Program-made: the position numbers and the translations under genes | Assembly (NCBI RefSeq): GCF_021018805.1 | Contig: NC_086259.1 | Coordinates: 8,800,001-8,864,000 of the forward strand | Direction: 5' to 3' | DNA length: 64,000 nt | Source of the DNA: Prinia subflava | Lineage: Eukaryota; Chordata; Aves; Passeriformes; Cisticolidae | The notes under the pieces: model-generated | Told to the model about the DNA's origin: nothing | What the model saw: only the letters and a program-made list of their open reading frames with translations | The model's database searches: none | In this document: positions 40,701 through 54,028 of the stretch, one piece after another | Numbering within the stretch: position 1 is the stretch's first letter | How the letters are laid out: each line of letters starts with the position of its first letter

Positions 40701-43600
40701 TGCATTAAAAAAGCACGGGGGAGAAATCCTGACAGAAAAACATCAAATATCTGTCCTAAAATGTTGTGTTTTGGTTTTTTTCCCCACACTGTGCTGTGTT
40801 AACATGTCCCTCACACATGTGCCCAGCTGCTGCTGCGAGCTCGGTGGCAGGGACAGGAAATTTGGAGCTAATGGGGAAAGCAGGGAATACCAACCTGTAA
40901 TTTATTTTTATGATTTCTGGAATGTTATAATTGAATTACACTAATGTTATGTGCTAATGGATGTTTGGGCACTGAGAGGCCTTTCCTGTTGCAAACACTG
41001 CAAAGAACCCCCAGGCTCTGCAAACACTTGTGCACAGAGACAGAGCCATTTGTCCCCAGCACTCAGGACATGGTCCACAGTTCCCTATTTCCAAAAATCT
41101 TTCTTGATCAGTACTGTAACATGTAACTGCAGAGAAAAACAAGATACCTTAGCTACCTCAAAAGCAGACACAAAAAAAATTAGGCTTTTAGGTCTGCAGG
41201 CTCCTGAGGAGAAGACAGAATCTGCTCTGTTTGCCCCAGACAATTCAGCCAAGATTCCCTGGGGCCTCACAGTCAGGCTAATGAGAAACTCCCCAGCAAC
41301 TCCCATATAAAATGCTTTCATAGGTCTTTAAAATGCCTTAAATTCTCTATATATTTAGTAAGACTTTTTACTTCTTTAAAATGTCCCTTGCTGCTCCTCA
41401 AGATAATACCCTTGTGATGTATTGCAACAGAAATGCAGCATTGTCTGACCGGACCTTTGTTTTGAACCTTATTTTCACATTGGCCTGGAAGAAGCCAGAG
41501 CCCCTTTTGCAGAGCAGAGGTGGGCACTTGCCTGGCCCCCAGCAGCCCTGCCCAGTCCCACCCCAGTGACACTGCTGGAGTAGGACAGACAGGCTGCAAG
41601 GTCTGTGCGTGCTGTTGGGGGTGGGGGAAAGCAGAAACATCTCTGCCTCTTGGGCAGCAAAACACGCCTGACCAGCTATTTAACAACAATCTAAGTCCTT
41701 GGATTAAGAGAGGAAAGGAAAAGCTTTTTTTCTTCCTTTTACATTAAGGAAAAGATGTTTACAAAACCTGAAGAGGAAGGAAATTTGCTATATGCCCATT
41801 GTTAAACAGTACTGGTGGACACTCAGATTATTCACCCTGGCGCACGGGCAGCCTCTGCCTCTTCTATGTTTTTTTGATTCTCTAAGTTATTATGTACAGC
41901 CTTTAAGTTGTTGTTACTAAAAAAAATCAAGTAAACTATTTCTAGCTGTATTCGAAGTACTGGAATAAATTCCTCAGAGCAACTACATCACGGGTTGGAT
42001 TCTTGCAAAGCATTTTGCTTTGGCAGATTTTACCAGGGGTGAGCAGATGTGCCAGAGCAGACAGCAACTTGTGCACACACTCTGCCAGAGGAAAAAGGAT
42101 AGTCCTGGACCAAGCCATCACCAAACAGACCCACGTGAGCACAGGATTTCTTTGTCATGGTGTTCACAGCCAAATTTCCATGGGCTGCACTAAGCAGCTC
42201 CTATGAGCAGCCCCCTGCCCAGTGCCCTGGTCAGGGATGCACAGGCTGTGCACCCTCAGTGCAGTCAGGAGCAGAGAGGCTCCCCCAGGAGAGCTTGGAG
42301 CCCCACGTTTGGCACACCAAGGACAGATGGTCCTCAGAGCCACCTAGGCAAGACCCATGACTGAAGACAAAAAAAATTTCCAGAATAGCTTCTACTGGTT
42401 AGATGAAGAAAATAAAAAATAGCAGCAAAAGCTCCTTTTTTCCACACACCTATATAATTATATCACTAGTAGAAAAATATATTTATATATTTTTTAAAAG
42501 TTTAAAGTTTACATTCTATCTGTAACAGCTCTTGCTGTTCCTACATACCACCCAACCCTGGGACCATGACTCCCCCAGCCCACGGCAGCTGTGCAGAGTG
42601 CCAACAGAATTTTTCAGAAGTCATTTTGTATGTGTTTGCACACACACAGAGATGTACAAACACATACAGGAGAAAGAGGGAGAGAAATATGTTAATTTGA
42701 AACATCTGGCAAATGTTTCAGAGTTAACAAGTCCCAGGTTTGGCCTTTGGGGTTTTTTCCCTTTTGTGGGAGTCAAGGAAGGGGAGGCAATTTTGTCATT
42801 TTGGACCAGGGAAGGAAGGGGCATGAAACAAGAAATTGAAGCGTGTTTTTTCACCCTTTATTGAACTTCAACATCACACTACTGAAGCTAATGCAAACAG
42901 GAAGATCATAAAAGAACATAATGAAAGTCTCGCACACTGGGACTGAGGGACTGGTTTCAGTTACTGAATATAGCTGTGGAGCCACACCACACAAGAGCCA
43001 GTGACTCCACGCAGCCACACCACCACAAACTTGGGCTTTTTAAGCCTTTTCTGTGTAGTTCCTCAATCATATTCCAACCTGCAACTTGTGTCCATCTACT
43101 GCATCCCAACTTGACAGGATACAGTATTACATCTTTATAAACAGATAAGAGTGACATCTGTAGTTACTAAATGTATTAAGAAGAAAATCCCCCAATTAAC
43201 ACACATTTTCCTAAAGCTGCCATAAATCATGTGTACAATACATTTTCTCCCACATCCGACGTCTTGAATGAGAGCAGTAATTGTGGGAGTAAATGAAGAA
43301 AAATGGAGACTCAACTAATTTGGTACAAGCCGTTCACAGTCTGTCTTTTACTTAAGGCATAGTCACCAACACCAACCCCAAGTTAACTGTGCTGTGCACA
43401 GAATTGTTTTTTTTAATCATTGTTTTGAAGCATAGGCTATTTTGAATTTAATACACTTCCAGACTTGTGATAGATAACACCGGTAACTCCACTCCAGTGC
43501 TGTTTGAGATGAAGGTCAAGCAAGAGAGCTGGCGAGCGCTCTTTTCATGCACCGTTAGCTCCAGGCACAAAGGGGCCTTCGACATCACAGCTGGGGGTTT

Positions 43601-43621
43601 GCAGCAGCAGCAGCAGCAGCA
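43601..43621. repeat. (GCA)7 trinucleotide run
   Basis: There are seven perfect GCA (CAG) triplets on the plus strand, followed by ATATTTGC. The run lies in the intron about 1.1 kb 3' of the 60-bp exon and is not in a supported coding frame. Confidence 0.95.
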
Positions 43622-44704
43622 ATATTTGCTATCAAAGACCACTGAAAACGCAAACCCCTCCAAACAGCCAGAGTGCCCAGAGAAGATGCACCCAGGGCCC
43701 CCGAAGGTGCCTCTGAGAGAGCAGTGGGTACAAAGCCAAAGGCCACCAAGTGCCACACAAAGGCAGTTTGTGCCTTGGAGACCAGACCGATGCTCACTTC
43801 AGTAAGAAAGGGTCTCCTGGGAGCCAGGCTCCCTGTGACTCGTACAAAACCCGTCTAACCAGGAATGCAACACCAGTGTTGGTTTGCATATTACTGCTCG
43901 GTTTGTTTTCATATCATTGGTGAGCTTTTAAGAGAATACCACTGTGTCCAATGTGGAGAGAGCACAGAAATAGACTTACTGGCTTCAAAATCAGAAATAT
44001 TCTGAGAGTCTCGTAAATGTTAAAAACAGACAGCAAAATGTCTTTACATGGGGCACAGTGACTGAGATGGGGCTAGTTACTTTAAACACAAACTAATCTG
44101 ACATTTTCCCTCATGCTTGTGTTATCAATACATATTACACAGAAACTCGATTTATCCTGTTCAATTTCTTGAACCCTTTTTTATTCAAATTATTGACCTA
44201 ACATGGATGAATGAGCCTCAGACATGTTTATTACTGTTAAGCAGACCAAAAGCTCGTTCAAACTTTAAATCTTTCTACCATGGCGATGCACCACTTTTAT
44301 TCTCCAGTCCTGACAGTACTTTCCAATTTCCTCCGAGAGCAGAAATACACACATTCCAGTTGAGACCGAGGCTTAAATTCCTATTAAAGCAGCTTTTATG
44401 TAATTAGATTGGAATGAATGTGTAACAGTGCCCATTGCAGAAAACTTCAAAGTGGTTATACTGGAGAAATCACAACCCGTTTCAGTGTGCCCACAAGAAG
44501 AAAGAATGGGTCTCTGGAGGATAAGAGTATATTAGTCTCTGTGTGTAATAGATTTTATTGACCATATGGAACTGATATAAAAATTGTGTTGCAGTGGGTA
44601 GTCTTGGATTTGAGACAGGAATGTGACATACAAAATACAGTTCCTGTAAAAAGCCTGGCAGCTTTCTGGTAGTTTTTGCAATCAGAAGAACCAAAAATAT
44701 TTAC

Positions 44705-44764
44705 CTGATTGAGTCACTGACGAGTCCCAGGTCAAAGCAAAATCTGAAGATTCACCCTCTTCAA
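44705..44764 (-). CDS. ZNF423: ZNF423 short N-terminal coding exon (60 bp, internal)
   Basis: This 60-bp exon is too short to show as an open frame on its own. On the minus strand an acceptor TTCTTTTTCAG lies just before 44764 and a donor AATCAG|GTAAAT follows 44705. In the frame set by the next exon it encodes EEGESSDFALTWDSSVTQSG, after a split codon whose second and third bases (TT) fit Val. This matches the ZNF423 N-terminus (VEEGE.SDF.L.WDSSVT). It ends on the first base of a Gly codon completed by the exon at 19091, so the two exons splice in frame across 25.6 kb. Both ends are phase 1, so the exon could be skipped without a frameshift. No domain is known here; the segment is short, acidic and probably disordered. 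The preceding exon, which in the long isoform carries the basic NuRD-binding motif, was not found up to 64000. Confidence 0.93.
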
Positions 44765-45079
44765 CTGAAAAAGAACAAAAAGAAGTTGTGATTGCTAATC
44801 AAACCAACTGGAAAGCAAAGTCATCAGAAAATTAGGTCCATTATGACATTAAGTATTAAAACAGACTTCTCCACTGCTGAAAAAGAATTTACTATTTTCT
44901 ATAAAACGATTCATAAGGTGGACATTTAGTAAAGAGATTTTTCCTACTTTTTAACCTAAATATGGGATTTGTGCTTGCAGTTTCTTCCTGAACCAGTGGC
45001 AGCAGGTTCATTTGAAATTTTCACAGATGTTTAAACCCCACTGTCTGGTAAGTATTCATATTTGAAATGTTATACATGC

Positions 45080-45102
45080 ACAATTTGCATGTGCAAAATT
45101 GT
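45080..45102. promoter_or_regulatory. Palindrome containing a perfect POU octamer
   Basis: The site is nearly self-complementary: ACAATTTGCA on the left and TGCAAAATTGT on the right around a central TG, with one unpaired base. It includes ATTTGCAT at 45083-45090, the consensus octamer bound by POU/OCT proteins. It lies 316 bp upstream of the 60-bp exon in gene direction. Regulatory use is inference. Confidence 0.3.
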
Positions 45103-48100
45103 CATAGTAAATATAGAGGTTGTTTTTGAAATGGATGTTTTGAGAGATCATAGTGAAGACCTGTCCTGTGAAGGGAAAATTGCCTGACTTATGTCATCCT
45201 AACATACTAACACATCTGCTGTATTCAGAACCCGGTGATATCTCCAGGGATTTTTAAGAATTAAAAAATACTATTTTGCCGTATAACCACGTTGTGTGAT
45301 ATGGCAGTCACAAATAACTGCTTTTCAGGTTTGTTGTTGCTTTGAAGATTGTCAGAACAAGTGTTCAGCACTTGCAAGTGATGTAGCTGAAACCTTCTGC
45401 CTGTTAAGAATTATAAAAACACCATTTGATTCTTACAATCTTAAAAATAACTAAGAGAACAGCCAACAACAAGCAGGGCAAAAAAGTGCCTGAATCTGCT
45501 GTTACTGAAATTAGTACTGGTTATACTAATGTCAGATGGGCATCTGAATGCAGTAACTGCAGAAATTCTTCTTTTGAATTGCATAAGTTTATCATCATCA
45601 CCTGCCCACTCTGCCACCCTGACACCAAACAAATTTAAATTATAGGTTTTTAATTTCTGATTAATATTATTTACTCCATGCACTGAACAATTTTTCACCC
45701 TTTCATCTACATTATGCTGGATTCAAATGCACATTCTGTAGAATTCTGCAACTGGAATCCACACCATATTGCAAAACCACAAGCACAGCCCCTGTTGACC
45801 AGCCCTGTATGCTCGGGCCAGCCTGTTCCAGTGAATATTTACACTGACATTTGCATCACAAGAGTCTCAATTTTATGCTTTCCTCATATTTTCCCCCCCA
45901 ATCCAGTGTGGAATTCTGGCATCAAGTTGATGTTAGTGGTAACATCATATGGCATTAGGAACAGAGAATATAATTTACATAGGCAGTGCCTTGACAAATG
46001 TAATTTTATGTCTAAACCATAGAAAAATGCGTACTCCACAGAATGGCACCACTCTAGTTTTCTTAAATCTGTGTGTTTACTGATGGAGGAACATGAAATT
46101 CAGCCATTTCTTTGGAGAAATCATACTTGAGACTTGGCTATATTTTTTTCAGAGTCTATGTTAGCATAAAGGCCATGTCACATAATATTAAATTCCAGGA
46201 TGACAGAGGAAAAACAAGAGGCAAAGCTAGAAGCTTATTGAAGCCATTATTGGTCCTGTTCCCTGCTTGGCTGGCGTGTGCTCCCTCCTGGGGCTCCCCT
46301 ACCATTTTGTGTTCTGCCAGCCACCATCTTGTTCCCATCCTCACCCACCTCTTAAGAGAAAAACTCTGGATGCAGTTATATGAAATACCACTTCAGTCTC
46401 ACACAAATGCATGTCTCCTTTTAACATCAAAATCTATATACACCTGGGAGGAGTTTTGCTCCAAAACTAAATAAGACAAGTTGGAAATTCATGTACCTTA
46501 CTCAAAACAGACAAGGGGAATGTTTTAAATTTATTTTATCCTTGACTGCTTTTTGGTTGTTTTGCTTTGAGAGCTTTTTTTTATAGTGCTACTTTTATGC
46601 TGAGGGGTTTTTTTTTATTTCTTTACATTTTGTCTTGGAAAGAGAGATTAAAAAACCCAGTCTGCTAAAAATACATAAGAGATAAATTTGGTCCTAGTGA
46701 AGGAGTAGTACATGGATCTGCACTGGTCATTGACAATTTTAGCAACACTCTGACTTTCATGTTGGTTAAACACCAAAGACTGCTCCAGTCCTTGAGCTGC
46801 TCTAGGGCAGCTGGCTCCAGCACGTAACAAAACCACAGTTTTTGGAATCCCTTAAATGAGGGCAAAGGTTTGAATCAGCCTCTGTTGGCATTAATTTGCT
46901 TTGCTCCCTAATGACTGAAAAGGGGACAGAGAACGTTCACGTGGAGGCAACGGCACTGAAATTCACTTTATATTATTGCAGTCATGGTTTCAGGTTCTGC
47001 CCCTCTGTTTGCACAGACCCACCACAGAGCTGACAGTGCTGCTGTCCATGGAAAGAGGAGGCCAGGGGGATGGAGCCCCCTGAGCTTAGGCACAGACAGC
47101 GCCCTGCAGCTGCTGCTCACAACTCTACCACCACCTTCCCCTTTGCTTTTCCATTTCTCCTTTAACTCTTTCAAGCAAACCTCATCTTTCAGAGAATAAG
47201 CCATAAGAAAAAGTAGCAGCCAAGTCCATTCCAAGAGGAATTGCAGTATCAACTGACCCAAGCACTTGATCCTCACCTGCCTATCCATCCATCCACCCAG
47301 CTAGACAGTGGGCAGAGAGAAACAACGAGCAAAACCAGCCACATCCAGAAAAGAAAGACCAAAAGACTTTGTCTATACACCCACTAGGAAGCCTAAAGGT
47401 TTGATGGGAAATGGCATCTGTGAAGCTGAAGCAAAAGATAGGTGATCAGGCTTTGTCACAGACAGCAAGTGTAATTGTAGGGAGACACTGACTCCATGTG
47501 CTCCTGCTCCCTCTCCATAATGGGTATAAAATCAAGAGCTGCAAGGTTACTCACTGGCTGCCTAGTCTTCTGGATAAAAATGGCTATTTAAGGAGCCAGC
47601 ATTTGAAGTGGGGTCACTGCTGGCTTTTCTTCAACATTGGCAGTGAGCAGATGCAGAAGCCATGGAAGTCAGAAGGAAATATAATGTTTTCTTCCTCCTA
47701 AAGTCAACTTCAACAGCCAAGCATTTGCAGCTGAAATTTGCTCAGTTGCACATGTCTGTTGCTGGAGCTATAGGGAAGCAGGGAGAGTCTTCCCAGGCTG
47801 GTTGGAGATCTGGGGACGTGATGCTGTTCACAGAGGGCAGAGGAGTCCCACAGACCACTCTGGGGACAGAACCCCCAGGACTGCCTTAGGATTGGCAAGC
47901 CCTCCCTGGCAGGGCACAGTGGACCCACAACAGATTTGGTCACTATGGCTGTGAAGGGATTTCCATGTCTCACTACTGAGAACAAAGTCAAAGACACCCT
48001 TAGTCCATAATATTAGCCAGGGAATGATTCACTTCAGCTGAATTTTCAGTTTCTTAATATTTTTTTCATTATTCCTTGAAACCTAGGTTGGCTCAGGTGA

Positions 48101-51100
48101 CCATGTGTATCAACATTCACTGTGTAGATGCTGCTACTTAACTTGTGGTAATGGGCAAAACAAAGCCAGGGAAGAGGTACAAAGAATTCAACACAATCAC
48201 ACTCAAAATACACTGCAGAGTAAGAACAACTCTCATTTCATCAGCAGTAAAATACATTTTTTGAGACATGCTAGACATATTCATAACTATCAAAGGGAAG
48301 GACTAGACACTTCTCTCTGTGCTAGTTAACCACTCTGAATGTGTGGACACCCAAGTCCACAGGGCTGATGTTCAGCATGGGCAGGAGTCACCCATGTGCA
48401 TGAAACAATCTGCAGCTTGGCAAAACCACAGGAAACAGCAGCACCATTCAGGAGTGAGAACCCTGATTTTCCAAAGCAACTAGAGATCTTGTATCAATTC
48501 TAACTACTTTTCAAGAATCCTGGCAACAAGATGGTGAAGGCTCAGCATTCCTGAAATTTTAGAGGCATTTCGTACCAGGCATTGAAAATGAAGACACAAA
48601 ATCACTGATGTTAAGCTGTAGGCAGAATGTTCACAGATGCACTTCACATGGGTTTTTGCTGGATTGAACTCTTCCCATTTTCTTTCACAAATTCAGCCTG
48701 TTTTTTGCCCAATTTACCAAGTGTGCCTGCACATTAAACCATGGTTGGAACACAGAAGTTGCAATGGAAGTATACTCTTACTCTGATCTCTATTTGCTCT
48801 CTCCATCAGAATGATCAGCTTAAAATGCTTTGGAAATGCATATTTTTACTTATTCAGTAATACAGAGAGAATACAGCAAGAGGGCAAAAGTTTGGTCCCA
48901 CTCAATTCCACATGTCTTTGGCACAACACTCAGTGCAACACACTGACCGACAGAGAGGGTACTCAAGACTCTTCATGCCAAAATCATTATGTAGTTTATT
49001 AAAAAAAAGGAAAAGTTTCAAAGTCCAGTACTGTACCTTGATATCAACACTCACAGCACTCTATTTCTGTTTTTAAAGCATTAACTTATTTTTCTTCTCT
49101 TTTGTAAATAATCCATAGTATTTGCCAGCACACAGAGACAAAATACTGCAAATAAAAAGAGACTTTTTTGGCTACATCCTTTGGGGTGATGATCATGAGA
49201 TAGTTATAGGAATCTCACCAAAGAGTGTGCCTGCTACAACATCTGTGTCTTTGCTGAAATCTAGAGACATCTAAGAAGCTGACACCCTTCAGGAAGGCTT
49301 GAAAATAGCCTTGGTCTGGCAGCATAGAAATCCTTATTGTTAGGCAGCTCAGAAGATGGTCACATTTGTGGACTGCCCACCTGAGGCCTGGCACAGGGAG
49401 GTCATTGCTGGCACTGCCAGGACACATCTGCCTCCCCTCCCTGTTCTGCCCCAGCACAGGAGGACTCCCTGCTGCCCTGCCTGGAGAAGAACTCTGTTCT
49501 GCTGCAGCTGACTGTGGGGCCCAAATGCAAGAGCCAGAACAAGCACACAGCCAACACAGGGAAGAACTGTGGGCAATGGCAGCATCACAATACAGCACTC
49601 CTGCACATGCCAAATATTTGCATTTTGCCCGCTCCTCTCAGATGTTCTCCAAGGATGCTTATTTAATTGCTAGGTCACGAGTGCTGCAGGCTCAAAGATT
49701 TCAGTTCTTTGTGCTCAGAGAAACTTCTGAAAGGATTCAGCATCCATTCCCCTAAGAGTGAGAACATCTATTTATGGGGCTACCATTACCTGAACTCCAT
49801 TCACAGTCACAGTGCTTATTTAACACTTTATCACTCCCAGGAAAGAAGTTAACCTTATCAAAGTAAGATGCTTCTGCACCAAATGTTGATTTCTAGATGC
49901 AATCAAGCTTTACAAGTGAGCAACAGCCCCTCAGTAATTCAGATGGCATGTGTATGCTCCCTTATCCTATTACACAGGCTTCAAGGACCACAAGGACCAG
50001 TTTAACACTTCCCATAATATAAAAACACCATAGTTCTCTAACAAAAAAGTCAGGAACTGTGAGGGTGTGAGGAACTACTGAGAAATCTAATGGGTTAGAA
50101 GCGTGTCCCACAGCTGATAGGGGGAACTTCCCTGAATCAGGGCTGTTACCAAGCACTGCATTCAGGATCTGAGCCACTCTCTCACCTGCCAGCAACCGTA
50201 GAAAACACCAGGCACAAAATACCTTGAATGCACAAAATGCTGGTGCCACATTTTTAGTTTGGAGGATTTTGTTAGATTTTGTTGGTGACGGAGCTCTCAG
50301 ATAAGGCCAGGGAAGTCTCCCTGATGCCTGTGTATTAGCTGTAATGTACGTGTCAGGACTCACAGCTTTCCCTCTAGAGAAATACTCCAGCACCAAGCCA
50401 CATTGTAAGCCACTCACACATTAATCACATCTTTTCCTGCCCTAGCTATCAGTACTCACACACGGAAGCTTCATGATCTTCTCTAATCTTCAGGCTCCTT
50501 TGCCACTTTCAGACACAACTCTGTGCTGTCCTGGCCAGCCTTTGCTCCATCTCTCCCATCACATGCAATTACATGCTCTCAAATCAGCACAGAACACAGA
50601 ACAGCCCCATCCGACCACCAGTCCTGTGTCACGACTCATCCCACAGCACTGGCAGCCTGGGATTTGATACAGTGCTCCTAATCCTGCAAAATGCAGAGCA
50701 CCTTCCATTTCCACAAAGTCAAAGGGAGCTGCGGATGCTCAAACTTTGTGGATTGGGGATTGTAAAGCAGTCACTTTCCAGCTGCTTGGCATGGCAGGAG
50801 CACAAAGGGTGTTAACAACCTTTACACTTTAAATAGCCTGGTATTTTCCCCGTGCATCTAGAGCCCACCCTTTGGAGAGGTGCAGACAGGCTGACACCTC
50901 AAAGTGCAAGAGGAGAACACCTCTGTTCCAGGGAGAGAGGGTCAGCCCTGCACAGCCCCGGGAGCTGCCACCACAGCTCACAGGGTGACATTTGGAAATG
51001 GCTACTCTGAGCAGAAGCCAGCCAGCCCCTCCTGCTCGGATCACCTACCAGTTTGCTGTAAGCTTTCCCACCCTCCTCCTTAGATGTTCCCTGATAAGAT

Positions 51101-51262
51101 TCTTTATATCAGTGAGACAAGAGTCTGCAAAACACAAAAATCTGCAGCAGGAGGGAAGTAGCGGCATGAGAAGCAGCCCCATTTGTTATTAAATGCAGCG
51201 GCGCTGCGGCAGAGCTGCAGCCGCTGCCCGGGAGCGCTGCAGGGCGTAGAGCCAGCCCCGAG

Positions 51263-52117
51263 CCAGGCATGGCCTCCTCCGGGGCCAGGCATGGCCTCCT
51301 CCAGGAGCCGGGCATGGCCTCCTCTAGGGGCCAGGCATGGCCTCCTCCAGGAGCCAGGCATCCTCTCCTCCAGCAGCCAGGCATCCTCTCCTCCAGCAGT
51401 CAGGCATCCTCTCCTCCAGGAGCCGGGCACGGCCTCCTCCGGGGCCAGGCATGGCCGCCTCCGGGAGCCAGGCACGGCCTCCTCTAGGGGCCAGGCATGG
51501 CCTCCTCCAGGAGCCAGGCATAGCCTCCTCTAGGGGCCAGGCATGGCCTCCTCCAGGAGCCAGGCATCCTCTCCTCCAGCAGTCAGGCATCCTCTCCTCC
51601 AGGAGCCAGGCATCCTCTCCTCCAGGAGCCAGGCATCCTCTCCTCCAGGAGCCAGGCATGGCCTCCTCCAGGAGCCGGGCATGGCCTCCTCTAGGGGCCA
51701 GGCATGGCCTCCTCCAGGGGCCAGGCATGGCCTCCTCCAGGAGCCAGGCATGGCCTCCTCTAGGGGCCAGGCATGGCCTCCTCCAGGGGCCAGGCATGGC
51801 CTCCTCCAGGAGCCAGGCATCCTCTCCTCCAGGAGCCAGGCATCCTCTCCTCCAGGAGCCAGGCATCCTCTCCTCCAGGAGCCGGGCATGGCCTCCTCCA
51901 GGAGCCAGGCATGGCCTCCTCCAGGAGCCAGGCATCTCCTCCTCCAGGAGCCAGGCATCTCCTCCTCCAGGAGCCAGGCATGGCCTCCTCCAGGAGGCAG
52001 GCATGGCCTCCTCCAGGGGCCAGGCATGGCCTCCTCCAGGAGGCAGGCATCCTCTCCTCCAGGAGCCAGGCATGGCCTCCTCCAGGAGCCAGGCATCCTC
52101 TCCTCCAGGGGCCAGGC
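51263..52117. repeat. Minisatellite, 23-bp unit, about 37 copies
   Basis: The array is made of units on the pattern CCAGGCATGGCCTCCTCC plus AGGAG. Nearly all units are 23 bp; a few ending CCGGGG are 22 bp (for example 51263-51284). Variant units replace GGCATGGCC with GGCATCCTC or GGCATCTCC, AGGAG with TAGGGG-type ends, or AGGAGCC with AGCAGTC. Because 23 is not a multiple of 3, each frame cycles through all phases and gives a 23-residue peptide repeat, so long frames appear on both strands (for example 51337-52329 plus and 51324-52163 minus). I treat those as artefacts. The array is intronic and likely a VNTR. Confidence 0.97.
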
Positions 52118-52957
52118 TGCCTCTCTTTGTCAGCATCTGGGCCTTCCTCCCTCCACTGTGCACAGAGAAACCTCCACATTCAGCAGCAAAACAGGAACTT
52201 TGGAGGGGCTGTGCCAGTCAGCTGAGAACAGATGCCTGTGAGTGCATCCCGATGCATTTACGGTACCTTGCAGCAAGCAAGGAAAGGGAAATCCCCCTGG
52301 TGCTTTCATACCAATATTCAGGGGACTGAAAGGGACCTGGCAGAGGCTGCTGGGTGTGCTCTTTCCCAGCCACTTGAGCCAATTTACTCCCCTTGGAAAG
52401 CCAGCTTCACCAGAAGATTCCTCTCAAGTTTCCCCGTGTTTACAAGGCATTTTGCTTGTTTGTGTGATCATTTCCATTCAGCTTTAGCAACACTTGGCCC
52501 TGGTGGTTGGTGGGAAGGAGCACTGGGACACCGGGGCATCCCCAGAGAGGTGATGCTGTATTCCCTGCCATGCCCCAGCCCTGGATCCCCCATGGGAACC
52601 GTGCACAGCCCTTGCACAATCGCTCCCAGCTCCAGAGCCACCTCCCCGTTCTCTCCCGGGTGAGCAGCTGATGCAGCCATTGGTGGCCCTTGGCCAGCAA
52701 GGGTTTTTCCACCTTAAATAGGACCTTTATGTATTAGTCCTTTCATGAGCCAGCAGGCCAGGGAAAAAGACAAGAGGGTTTACTGACATGGCTTATTTAG
52801 CTAGTTCAGAGCCTAAATTTGCACAAGTTCTCTAGCTGCTTTTCTTCAAAGTCAGTAATAGGGCTTGGCAGAGACTGTGGGTTTTGCTGGCAAAGTCAGC
52901 CTTTTTGTGTGAAGGAGGGAGGAGTGGGGAAACCCAGACTGCTGTGCTCACTAGGTC

Positions 52958-53012
52958 AAGGAAAAGAAAAAAAAAAGGAAAGAAAGAAAAAAAAAAAGAA
53001 AAAAAAGGAAGA
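52958..53012 (+). repeat. 55-bp homopurine tract
   Basis: The plus strand is uninterrupted purine for 55 bases, mainly A runs broken by single or paired G. Such tracts can be length-unstable and may adopt unusual structures; no gene is involved. Confidence 0.9.
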
Positions 53013-54028
53013 CGGATGAGACAAATGGGACAGAATTACAAAGGGAAACTGAAAAAAAGATCGTTAGGAACAGAAAAAGATGTGAAGGTGATTAAGGAGA
53101 ACAAGACAAACAACAAAATAAGGTAGCACTAGCAGGTTTATGCAAAGGAGATCTAATTATGGGTGGCTAAATCCTCCAGGACATTAATATTCCATCGTAA
53201 TGTGTCTAGTTTCCTCCTTTCCAGACATGGCAGGGAGGAAATGAGAATCACTTAGATACACTGTTTAATGAGCAAATGATGGACGATCACCAAATACAGC
53301 CTGCCTGATAAGTATCCATTAGCTTAAACTTGCACAGTAAATCTGTGTGCAGCTAACGGGCCTGCCTCTTCCAACACCACAGCAAAACTTAATGGAACTG
53401 CAGCCAGGGAAAGGGAGCCTTGTAAATAAAAATCACATCTCGGTAAGAGGAGAAAGACTGTAGGACATACATAATGGCTAATCACAGCCCTTCCCACAGT
53501 CTGCACACCTGACTCACAAGCCAGGGTGTATTTATTCCCAGTGCTCATATTTAGTTTTTGTGTTTCTAATTCGCATACTTCACTGGAGACACATCTTTCC
53601 CATCCAAATCTATTATGTAAATAAATACGAGGGTTAGGTGTAATAAAATGCAGTCAATGTTTCAGGTTGCCATCAAGATCAACGTCTTATCTATGCAATA
53701 CATTAAGCTTGTAGTTTTTAAAAGTGGGACTACAGACACCCCATGATACATTTGGGATCAGTACCCTCACTGACGGTCCTTATAGCTTGTCATAAAATGT
53801 TAATTCCCAAAGGGCAGGGAAGTTTTTTTTTCCTTTTAATTGCAATACATGGTATTTAATCTGTGAAATGTTCAGGAATTTGGAGGTTTCTTCTGCTGTT
53901 TTTGCTTGGAGTTTGCCTGGCCATGAGACCGATGGAGTGCACCCCACGCAGCTCAAGCAACCCATCCTGCTGATGGCCCCTTCGTGCCTGGCACTGACCT
54001 CCCACTGGCATCCTGCACCCCCAGAGGC

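Larger units (their letters stand above)
19092..44704 (-). other. ZNF423: ZNF423 intron between the 60-bp and 201-bp coding exons
   Basis: This 25,613-bp intron is bounded by GTAAAT at its 5' end (44704 downward on the minus strand) and GGCAG at its 3' end (19092). The flanking exons join in frame, which supports both boundaries. It holds no gene I can recognise. Features inside are a CR1 3' end near 36.5 kb, an old reverse CR1-like tail near 37.5 kb, a (GCA)7 run at 43601, several poly-A or poly-T tracts (for example 27778-27792, 30105-30119 and around 32985), GC-rich islets near 19.8-20.1, 22.1-22.5, 28.1-28.3, 30.2-30.3 and 38.7-39.1 kb, and AT-rich stretches with homeodomain-, POU- or SOX-like sites that may be regulatory. 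An unexplained 91-codon open frame lies at 31761-32036. Confidence 0.9.

Noticed and set aside
51324..52329. Open frames of 139-330 codons on both strands across 51.2-52.3 kb
   Set aside because: They are translations of the 23-bp tandem repeat in every phase and give the same peptide in different frames, so they are not evidence of a gene.
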